Source of the DNA: Achromobacter sp.
Lineage (GTDB): Bacteria > Pseudomonadota > Gammaproteobacteria > Burkholderiales > Burkholderiaceae_B
Direction of reading: 5' to 3'
NCBI GenBank assembly: GCA_003454835.1
Contig: DMTA01000366.1
Location: 1 to 5,600 of the forward strand
Length of the DNA stretch: 5,600 nucleotides
The position numbers were made by a program, and so were the translations under genes. The number at the start of each line of letters is the position of its first letter. Position 1 is the first letter of the stretch. Below, piece by piece: positions 1-5,319 of the stretch. Under the pieces are notes generated by a model. The model did no database searches. It was given only the letters and a program-made list of their open reading frames with translations, and was not told where the DNA came from.

Positions 1-51
1 ACCGCAATCGTAGCCCCGCGCACCCAGGCCCCCGCTGCGGCGGGCGTCTAA
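1..51 (+). CDS. Possible C-terminal tail of a convergent gene (partial)
   Basis: Plus-strand frame 1 is open from the window edge to a TAA at 49-51 and would encode 16 residues ending TQAPAAAGV, an Ala/Pro-rich tail. About 13 of its 16 sense codons end in G or C, as expected for coding sequence in this genome. It would converge on livF, with 37 bp between the two stop codons. Frame 3 on the same strand is also open here, so openness alone proves nothing, and the stretch is too short to recognise a family. The alternative is plain intergenic DNA. No function is proposed. Confidence 0.25.
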   Translation, partial: TAIVAPRTQAPAAAGV

Positions 52-88
52 AGAACCCACCTCACCGCCAGCCGACCAATCGTCACCC

Positions 89-811
89 TCAATGCCCCCC
101 ACCCAAATAAGCCGCCACAACAGCCGGATCATGCTTCAACTTCTCCGCACTCCCATGCACAGAAATCCGCCCGTTCTCCAGCACATACCCATAATCCGCC
201 ACATTCAACGCCGCCGCCGCAAACTGTTCCACTAGCAGCATCGTCACGCCTTCTTCCTTGAGCCGCGCAATGATCCGGAACACCTCTTCCACCAGAATCG
301 GCGCCAGTCCCATCGACGGCTCGTCCAGCAGCACCAATTCCGGATTCAGCATCACCGCACGCGCCATCGCCAGCATCTGCTGTTCACCGCCCGACAGCGT
401 CCCAGCCAGCTGATCCCGCCGTTCCTTCAAGCGCGGAAACAGATCCATCGCCCGCCCCAGATCAGCTTGAACGTCACCCTTAGGCCGGCTACCCGTCAGA
501 CGCGGAAACGCGCCCAGCAGCAGGTTGTCAGTCACCGACAGCGTAGGAAACACCCGGCGTCCCTCCGGTGAATGCGCCAGCCCCAGCCGCGCGATGCGAT
601 GTGACTCCATCCCATCAATCCGCTTGCTACCAAGCGTGATCTCCCCCGCAGTCGGCCGGATCATCCCCGACAGCGCCCGCATGGTTGTCGTCTTCCCAGC
701 CCCATTCGAGCCGATCAACGTCACCACCTTGGCTTTCGGCACTTCCATGCTGATGCCGTGCAGCACCTTCACCTTCCCGTAGCCTGCTTCCAGATTCTTG
801 ATCGATAGCAT
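89..811 (-). CDS. livF: HAAT-family ABC transporter ATP-binding protein LivF
   Basis: This is one of the two cytoplasmic ATPases that power amino-acid-type import through the LivH/LivM channel. The 240-residue length is normal for LivF. Visible motifs are Walker A GSNGAGKT at 34-41, the LivF-type PEGRRVF segment at 82-88 where other ABC proteins have the Q-loop, signature LSGGEQQ at 139-145, Walker B ending LLDEP at 161-165, and VEQ at 194-196, where Gln196 replaces the usual switch His. The Gln is typical of LivF and does not indicate damage. The C-terminal ADYGYVLENG and AAYLGG stretches are also LivF hallmarks. The ATG at 811-809 is preceded by AAGGGGA (819-825 on the plus strand) with 8 nt spacing. 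The gene follows livMG after 18 bp, so it is the last gene of the operon. Its codon use differs sharply from its neighbours: by hand count GGG is 14 of 27 Gly codons and CGG 12 of 17 Arg codons. No terminator with a T-run follows it. Confidence 0.95.
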   Translation of the reverse strand: MLSIKNLEAGYGKVKVLHGISMEVPKAKVVTLIGSNGAGKTTTMRALSGMIRPTAGEITLGSKRIDGMESHRIARLGLAHSPEGRRVFPTLSVTDNLLLGAFPRLTGSRPKGDVQADLGRAMDLFPRLKERRDQLAGTLSGGEQQMLAMARAVMLNPELVLLDEPSMGLAPILVEEVFRIIARLKEEGVTMLLVEQFAAAALNVADYGYVLENGRISVHGSAEKLKHDPAVVAAYLGGGH

Positions 812-829
812 CTTCTTGTCCCCTTGGCG

Positions 830-2752
830 TCAGGCGGGCGCGCCGCCCAGATACGCCTCGATCACCTTGGCGTTGCTTTGCACTTCATTTGGCAGGCCCT
901 CGGCGATCTTCTGGCCGAAGTCCAGTACCGACACCGTGTCGCACACCCCCATCACCACATCCATGTGGTGTTCGATGAGGATCAGCGTGATGCCGTGGTC
1001 GCGCACCTTGCGGATAATCGCCAGCAGTTCCACGATGTCCGGCGCAGTCAGACCCGCGGCCGGTTCGTCCAGCAGCAGCAGTTGTGGATCCAGCGCCAGC
1101 GCGCGGGCGATCTCCAGCAGGCGTTGCTTGCCGTAGGGCAGGTTGCGCGCCTCTTCGCTGGCCAGCGATTCCAGGCCCACGAACTCCAGCAGCGCCATGG
1201 CGCGTGCACGTGCGCCCTGTTCCTCGGTCTTCCACTTTGGCGTGCGCAGCGCAATGCCGGCCAGACCCGTCGTGAACGTGTGATGCAGACCGACCAGCAC
1301 GTTCTCCAGCGCGGTCATTTCGCCGAACAGTTGCACGTTCTGGAACGTGCGGGCGATGCCGGCTTCGGCGATGTCGGCCGGCGCCAGGCCGACGAGCGAC
1401 TTGCCGCCGAACTCCACCGCGCCGGCCGTGGGCACGTAGATGCCGGTCAGCACGTTCATCATCGTGCTCTTGCCCGAACCGTTGGGTCCGATCAGGCCGT
1501 GGATGGTGCCGCGCTTGACCGTCAAGTCCACCTCGTTCAGGGCTTTCAGGCCGCCGAACTGCATCAGCACGTTCTTGGCCGCCAGCAGGGTTTCGCCCTT
1601 GCCCGCCACCGTGTCCGGCACGGCGTCCTGTTCCTTCACCAGGTCTTTCTTGACCGCCAGCGCCGCGCGGCGGGTGGAGAAGAACAGGTTGCGCACGAAG
1701 CCCACGATGCCGTCGGGCAGGTAGTACACGACGAACAGGATCATCGCGCCGAAGATGGTCAGCCGCCAGTCGGTGACGGCTTCCAGCCAGTACGAGAAGA
1801 TGGCCAGTACGATCGTGCCGATCACCGGCACCGCGACCTTACGGGGTTCGGTGCGGCCCTTGGAGATGGCCACGGCGCTGCCCACCGTCACCAGGATCGC
1901 CACCGCCAGCGCGATCAGGCGGAACGTGCCGATGTCGTCCAGCATCTTGGGCAGCAGCACGATGATCGAGGCGCCCAGCAACGCGCCCGTGCGGCTCTTG
2001 CGCCCGCCCATGATGATGGCCAGCAGGAACAGGATCGTCAGTTCAAAGTTGTACGTGTTCGGCGAAATGTACTGCTCCGAATACGAATACAGCGCGCCCG
2101 CCAGGCCGGCAAAGCCGGCGCTGATGACGAAGGCGATCACCTTGTGGCGGTACACCGATACGCCCATGCAGTCGGACGCGATCGGGCTGTCGCGCAAGGC
2201 TTCGAATGAACGGCCCAGATGCGATTTCAGGATCCGGTGCACCACGATCAGCGAGATCACCAGCAACGCGGCGACCAGCCAGAAGTATTCGGCCTTGGTC
2301 AGCACGTGCCCGGCGATGGACGGCTTGGTCACCTTGATGCCCAACGGGCCTTCGGTCAGGAAGGTCATCTCGTTGATCAGGATCTGGATGATGGTGCCGA
2401 AGGCCAGCGTCACCATCGCCAGATAGGGACCGGTGACGCGGAGCGCCGGCAGCGCCAGCACCGCGCCAAAGGCGGCGGCGATGACGATGGCGGCGGGCAG
2501 GGTCAGCCAGATCGGGATCTGCAGATGAAAGACCAGCACGCCGGCCACGTACGAGCCGATGCCGAAGAGACCCGCGTGGCCCAGCGACACCTGGCCGGTG
2601 TAGCCCACCACGATATCGAGCCCGAACAGCAGGATCGAATAGATCATGATGGTTTCAATCAGGTGCAGGTAATACGTGTTGGTCACGCCCAGCGGCACGG
2701 CGGCCAGGCAGGCCACGGCCACGATGGATAGGAGAAGATGCAGGGGTTTCAT
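830..2752 (-). CDS. livMG: Fused ABC transporter permease/ATP-binding protein LivM-LivG
   Basis: A 640-residue fusion of an inner-membrane permease and a cytoplasmic ATPase of the branched-chain amino acid transporter family. Residues 1 to about 350 are LivM-like: multiple hydrophobic segments, GYTGQVSLGHAGLFGIGSY at 50-68, and a cytoplasmic loop LGRSFEALRDSPIASDCMGV at 179-198 that contacts an ATPase. A charged linker (about 355-390) leads to LivG: Walker A GPNGSGKST at 422-430, Q-loop Gln471, signature LPYGKQR at 538-544 (LivG-type, not LSGGQ), Walker B LLLLDEP at 558-564, and switch His595 in IEHHMD. The join is in one uninterrupted frame with no stop. After residue 275 the LivM part carries extra hydrophobic segments before the usual PDGIVGF end. 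The ATG lies 3 bp after the livH stop, with AAGAAGG 8 nt upstream. As I recall, fused LivM-LivG proteins occur in other proteobacteria, so this is a known arrangement. The substrate cannot be read from this chain. Confidence 0.95.
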   Translation of the reverse strand: MKPLHLLLSIVAVACLAAVPLGVTNTYYLHLIETIMIYSILLFGLDIVVGYTGQVSLGHAGLFGIGSYVAGVLVFHLQIPIWLTLPAAIVIAAAFGAVLALPALRVTGPYLAMVTLAFGTIIQILINEMTFLTEGPLGIKVTKPSIAGHVLTKAEYFWLVAALLVISLIVVHRILKSHLGRSFEALRDSPIASDCMGVSVYRHKVIAFVISAGFAGLAGALYSYSEQYISPNTYNFELTILFLLAIIMGGRKSRTGALLGASIIVLLPKMLDDIGTFRLIALAVAILVTVGSAVAISKGRTEPRKVAVPVIGTIVLAIFSYWLEAVTDWRLTIFGAMILFVVYYLPDGIVGFVRNLFFSTRRAALAVKKDLVKEQDAVPDTVAGKGETLLAAKNVLMQFGGLKALNEVDLTVKRGTIHGLIGPNGSGKSTMMNVLTGIYVPTAGAVEFGGKSLVGLAPADIAEAGIARTFQNVQLFGEMTALENVLVGLHHTFTTGLAGIALRTPKWKTEEQGARARAMALLEFVGLESLASEEARNLPYGKQRLLEIARALALDPQLLLLDEPAAGLTAPDIVELLAIIRKVRDHGITLILIEHHMDVVMGVCDTVSVLDFGQKIAEGLPNEVQSNAKVIEAYLGGAPA

Positions 2753-2755
2753 CGC

Positions 2756-3628
2756 TTACACCTTCTTGATCGCGGTCTTGCCGAACAGGCCGGCGGGCTT
2801 GAAGGTCAGAACGAGCAGCAGCAATACCAATCCCGGCACGTCTTTGTATCCCGTTGATAGATAGAAACCGGTGGTCGTTTCGGCGATCCCCAGGATCAGC
2901 CCGCCCACCACGACGCCCATCCCGCTGGACAGGCCGCCGATGATCGCGACGGCAAACGCCTTCAGGCCGAGCACGGCTCCCATCGTGGCGCCGGTCAGCG
3001 TCAGCGGCGCGACCAGCACGCCGGCGAACGCGGCGGTCAGCGACGACAGCGCGTACGAGAACGTGATGACCATGCCGGTGTTGATGCCCATCAGTCCAGC
3101 CGCGTCGCGGTCATTGGACGTGGCGACGAAGGCTTTGCCGTAAATGGATTTGCGGTTGAAGATTTCGACCAGGATCATCATGCCCAGCGCGCCAAACACC
3201 ACCAGCAACTCCATCGGCAACACGTTGGCGCCCAGCACCTGGATGGGCGCTTCGGGCAGCGGCGAGGGAAAGCGCAGATCGTCACGGCCCCAGATGTTTT
3301 CGGCGACGTTCTTGAAGATGATGCCCAGCGCAATGGTGGCCATGATCCAGCCGAACTCCGATCGCGTCTTGATGGCTGGCCGCACGCCCACGCGTTCGAC
3401 CAGCGCGCCCTGCGCGAAGCCGAATATGCAGACGATGGGAATCATGACCCAGTAGTTCACGCCAAGGCCGACGAGCGTGAGGCCGACGAGCGCGCCCAGC
3501 ATCAGGGCTTCGCCCTGGCCGAAGTTCAAGGTGCCCGATGTGGCAAAGGTGAGCTGGTAGCCGAACGCAATGACCGCATAGATCATGCCTAGCGCGATAC
3601 CGCTATAGATGAGCTGTAGAAGAATCAT
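2756..3628 (-). CDS. livH: HAAT-family ABC transporter permease LivH
   Basis: An inner-membrane permease that pairs with LivM to form the translocation path. At 290 residues it has normal LivH length and is hydrophobic throughout. Family marks are the start MILLQLIYSGIALGMIYA, SGTLNFGQGEALMLGA at 31-46, the cytoplasmic coupling loop GKAFVATSNDRDAAGLMGI at 164-182, GGLSSGMGVVVGG at 231-243, and the C-terminal LTFKPAGLFG at 275-284. The start at 3628-3626 matches the family N-terminus, but I see no clear Shine-Dalgarno sequence in front of it (the upstream bases read CTCAAGACACACACC). The gene lies 141 bp downstream of livK, past two stem-loops, and 3 bp upstream of livMG. Its last codons contain the livMG ribosome binding site. 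Poor initiation plus the stem-loops would fit lower output than livK, but that is inference. Confidence 0.94.
   Translation of the reverse strand: MILLQLIYSGIALGMIYAVIAFGYQLTFATSGTLNFGQGEALMLGALVGLTLVGLGVNYWVMIPIVCIFGFAQGALVERVGVRPAIKTRSEFGWIMATIALGIIFKNVAENIWGRDDLRFPSPLPEAPIQVLGANVLPMELLVVFGALGMMILVEIFNRKSIYGKAFVATSNDRDAAGLMGINTGMVITFSYALSSLTAAFAGVLVAPLTLTGATMGAVLGLKAFAVAIIGGLSSGMGVVVGGLILGIAETTTGFYLSTGYKDVPGLVLLLLVLTFKPAGLFGKTAIKKV
2761..2767 (-). promoter_or_regulatory. livMG ribosome binding site inside the end of livH
   Basis: On the coding strand AAGAAGG lies within the last codons of livH (Lys-Lys-Val), 8 nt before the livMG ATG at 2752. The livH stop TAA at 2758-2756 falls between this site and the ATG. 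Ribosomes finishing livH would sit on the site, which suggests translational coupling of the two membrane subunits. Confidence 0.6.
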
Positions 3629-3657
3629 GGTGTGTGTCTTGAGGCGCTGTGTTCCGT

Positions 3658-3672
3658 CCCAACCCCCTTGGG
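3658..3672 (-). other. Small stem-loop in the livH leader
   Basis: CCCAA and TTGGG form 5-bp arms around a CCCCC centre (plus-strand reading), 30 bp before the livH start. It is short and may be chance in GC-rich DNA. Confidence 0.25.
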
Positions 3673-3701
3673 CAGAACGCTGTTTTCAGGCGGCTGCATG
3701 C

Positions 3702-3752
3702 CCCGCGCCCTGAGCTTGGGGCGCGGGCGGCGGCGGCCGGGCAGCCGCCGCC
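3702..3752 (-). promoter_or_regulatory. Tandem GC stem-loops between livK and livH
   Basis: Two perfect 9-bp inverted repeats stand one base apart, starting 17 bp after the livK stop codon. In transcription order the first pairs 3744-3752 with 3729-3737 (GGCGGCGGC/GCCGCCGCC) around a 6-nt loop. The second pairs 3719-3727 with 3702-3710 (CCCGCGCCC/GGGCGCGGG) around an 8-nt loop. Neither is followed by a T-run on the transcribed strand, so they are not standard intrinsic terminators. By analogy with stem-loops after binding-protein genes in other importer operons, they may protect the livK message from 3' decay or partly stop polymerase, leaving more LivK than LivHMGF. The pairing is seen directly; the role is inferred. 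Confidence 0.6.
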
Positions 3753-3769
3753 TTCCTGCTTGTCGGGAT

Positions 3770-4933
3770 TTAGTTGGCCTTGATGACCCGGCCGCCCTTG
3801 ACCTCGCCGATAACCACTTCCTTCGCGGTGATCGCGTCGTGGTTGTCGTGCGAGAAGGGCTTGTTGTAGGTCATCACCACGCCCTCGACCGGGGTCTGCA
3901 GGTTTTCCAGCGCTTCGCGCACCTTGGGACCGTCGGTGGAGTTCGCCTGCTTGATGGCCGCGGCCAGCAGGAAGATGGAGTCATAGCCCTGGGCGGCCGA
4001 CACCGGCGAGTCGATGCGGTTGTTCTTGGGCTTGAACTTGGCCAGGTAGGCGTCGATGAACGCCTTGCGCTTGGGCGTGTCAGGGTCCTGGATGAAGGTC
4101 TGCGGCATGCGCGCGCCTTCGCCATTGGCGCCGGAGTTGTCGATGTAGTTGGCCATGGACAGGGTCCAGCTGCCGATGATCGGCACCTTCCAGCCCAGCT
4201 TGGTCATGCCGTTGGCGACCTGGGCCAGCTCCGGGCCGATACCGTAGGTCAGCACGGCTTCGGCGCCCGCGGCCTTGGCCTTGAGCAGCTGGGCCGTCAT
4301 GTCGACGTCCTTGATGTTGAACTTCTCGACGGCCACCGGCTTGATGCCCTTGGCGTCCAGCGCCTTTTCCAGGTCCTCGCGGCCAAGCTGGCCGTAGTTG
4401 GTGGAGTCGGCCAGGATCGCGACCTTCTTGAAGCCGCGGCGCGTGATCGCTTCTTCGACGATCATCGGGGCCTGGATGCTGTCGTGCGCCGCGTTGCGGA
4501 ACACGTAGTTGTCGGGGTATTCAGGCGCCTTGAACTGATGCGTGATCACGCTACCGGTGGCCACGTTGTTGAATACCGGGATCTTGGCATCCTGGTAGAA
4601 ACGTTGCGAGGCCAATGCGACGCCGGTGTTGATGTAGCCGACGGTGGCGGTCACCTGTTCCTTGTTGATCAGTTCCTGCGCGATCTGCACGCCGCGCTCG
4701 TTCTTGGCTTCGTCGTCGCGTTCGACCGCGACGAGCTGGCGGCCCATCACGCCGCCGTTCTTGTTGATCTCTTCAATGGCAAGGCGAACGCCGTCGCGCA
4801 TGCTGACGCCCATGGAGGAAGATCCGCCCGTGTAGGGGCCGGCCACGCCGATCTTGATGGGGTCGGCGGCGTGGGACGCGGCCGATACGGCAAATGCAAG
4901 GGTTCCTGCAAGCAGCTTCAAACGAAAATCCAT
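3770..4933 (-). CDS. livK: Periplasmic amino-acid-type ABC substrate-binding protein (LivK-like)
   Basis: A type I periplasmic binding protein that captures the ligand and delivers it to LivH/LivMG. The 387-residue product begins with a Sec signal peptide: basic FRLK at 3-6, a hydrophobic core, and a likely cut after SHA at 20-22, leaving mature ADPIKIGVAGPYTG. Family features are the first strand IKIGVAGPYTG (26-36), GRQLVAVERDDEAK (64-77), VGYINTG near 98-104, the KVAILADSTNYGQ inter-domain stretch (170-182) and the QGYDSI helix (315-320). Residues 100-104 and 125-126 fall near the positions that bind the ligand amino and carboxyl groups in LivJ/LivK. The usual Ser run there is Asn-Thr-Gly, so the ligand may not be Leu/Ile/Val; other amino acids, amides or aromatic acids are possible. 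There is no Cys, so the LivJ-type disulfide is absent. The ATG at 4933 has GGAG 6 nt upstream (4940-4943). It is the first gene of the operon. Confidence 0.92.
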   Translation of the reverse strand: MDFRLKLLAGTLAFAVSAASHAADPIKIGVAGPYTGGSSSMGVSMRDGVRLAIEEINKNGGVMGRQLVAVERDDEAKNERGVQIAQELINKEQVTATVGYINTGVALASQRFYQDAKIPVFNNVATGSVITHQFKAPEYPDNYVFRNAAHDSIQAPMIVEEAITRRGFKKVAILADSTNYGQLGREDLEKALDAKGIKPVAVEKFNIKDVDMTAQLLKAKAAGAEAVLTYGIGPELAQVANGMTKLGWKVPIIGSWTLSMANYIDNSGANGEGARMPQTFIQDPDTPKRKAFIDAYLAKFKPKNNRIDSPVSAAQGYDSIFLLAAAIKQANSTDGPKVREALENLQTPVEGVVMTYNKPFSHDNHDAITAKEVVIGEVKGGRVIKAN

Positions 4934-5051
4934 GGATGTCTCCGTTGTAATTGGGTGAACTGCGTGGAAAGCCGTGTGCCGGCGCCAAGCGGCGGGTGAT
5001 GTTTTGTTGGCGCGCTCCTTTGTTGCGTGTCGTGACTGTCTGCTTAATCGC

Positions 5052-5088
5052 TTACGCGAATCTGACCCGGCGGTGCTTTTCCGCGTAA
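5052..5088. repeat. Spaced inverted repeat TTACGCG ... CGCGTAA
   Basis: TTACGCG (5052-5058) and its exact complement CGCGTAA (5082-5088) are separated by 23 bp, with centres 30 bp apart, close to three helical turns. The match continues as AA or GAA beyond each inner end, so the half-site may read TTACGCG(G)AA. It lies 119-155 bp before the livK start, a plausible operator position. No regulator can be named. Confidence 0.4.
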
Positions 5089-5114
5089 ATACCTAGTGCG
5101 GATGCAAGGTTCCT

Positions 5115-5128
5115 TTCAGCTTGCTGAA
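5115..5128. promoter_or_regulatory. TTCAGC-TT-GCTGAA dyad, candidate LysR-type box
   Basis: This is a perfect 6-bp dyad around a 2-bp centre and fits the loose T-N11-A rule for LysR-type regulator boxes. It lies 182 bp upstream of livK, between that gene and a LysR-family regulator gene. Such dyads are common by chance and the link to the neighbouring regulator is a guess. Confidence 0.3.
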
Positions 5129-5170
5129 TGCAGCGAGCGTGTTGGGGCACGCGTTGAGCGCGCTTGGGCG

Positions 5171-5202
5171 ATGCGTCGGCATTGCGTTCGCAATGCGTCG
5201 GC
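5171..5202. repeat. Near-palindrome flanked by 10-bp direct repeats
   Basis: GCATTGCGTTCGCAATGC at 5179-5196 has perfect 8-bp arms around TT. It is bracketed by two copies of ATGCGTCGGC at 5171-5180 and 5193-5202, start-to-start 22 bp, so the palindrome shares its ends with the repeats. It could be a protein-binding site with two aligned half-sites on one face of the helix, or a small hairpin. No known element is recognised. Confidence 0.45.
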
Positions 5203-5252
5203 CTCGGCCAGGCCACGCTTGGCGCCTCGGGACGCGCGCAGTCGCGCTGGCG

Positions 5253-5273
5253 GCATCCTAGCGATCAGGATGC
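5253..5273 (-). other. Stem-loop downstream of the LysR-type gene
   Basis: GCATCCT (5253-5259) and AGGATGC (5267-5273) pair perfectly around a 7-nt loop. On the minus strand it lies 40 bp after the regulator stop codon. No T-run follows, so it is at most a weak or factor-dependent termination or processing signal. Confidence 0.35.
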
Positions 5274-5280
5274 GGCGTCG

Positions 5281-5319
5281 TGCGGAAATTCATTCCGCAG
5301 CTAACTGGAAATTTATTCC
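5281..5319 (-). repeat. Tandem 13-mers GGAAATT(C/T)ATTCC at the LysR gene end
   Basis: GGAAATTCATTCC (5284-5296) and GGAAATTTATTCC (5307-5319) differ at one base and start 23 bp apart. Each is itself a GGAA/TTCC imperfect palindrome. The first extends to a 7-bp stem, TGCGGAA (5281-5287) with TTCCGCA (5293-5299). The second overlaps the regulator's TAA stop (5315-5313). They form an AT-rich island in GC-rich DNA. They could be paired operator sites or stem-loops at the 3' end of the regulator message; no T-run follows. Confidence 0.45.

Larger units (their letters stand above)
4934..5312 (-). promoter_or_regulatory. livK upstream region: leader, promoter and regulatory sites (positions of promoter unresolved)
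   Basis: These 379 bp contain no gene I can support. Because livK is the first gene of a compact operon, its promoter should lie here on the minus strand. I found no good -35/-10 pair and no GG-N10-GC sigma-54 element. The stretch around 5040-5100 is relatively AT-rich, and the coding-strand hexamer TATTTA (near 5085-5090) is only a weak -10. The region holds several symmetric elements listed separately. The end proximal to livK carries the livK ribosome binding site. Confidence 0.5.

Noticed and set aside
31..44. CCCGC/GCGGG hairpin downstream of livF as a terminator
   Set aside because: The stem is only 5 bp and no T-run follows on the minus strand. It also overlaps the possible convergent coding tail.
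824..2209. 461-codon open frame on the plus strand opposite livMG
   Set aside because: It is antisense to a clear LivM-LivG protein, and its product is a low-complexity His/Gln/Arg/Asp mix typical of frames opposite GC-rich genes.
3632..4999. 455-codon open frame on the plus strand opposite livK
   Set aside because: It mirrors the livK coding sequence and has no recognisable domain; long antisense frames are expected at this GC content.
4940..5000. Sigma-54 (-24/-12) promoter for the liv operon
   Set aside because: I looked for GG-N10-GC with TGGCAC/TTGC context; the CGGCAC near the livK start lacks GC at the required spacing.
5015..5021. Perfect Shine-Dalgarno-like AAAGGAG in the livK leader (minus strand)
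   Set aside because: No ATG, GTG or TTG follows at a workable distance, and none occurs between it and the livK ATG, so no leader peptide can be supported.
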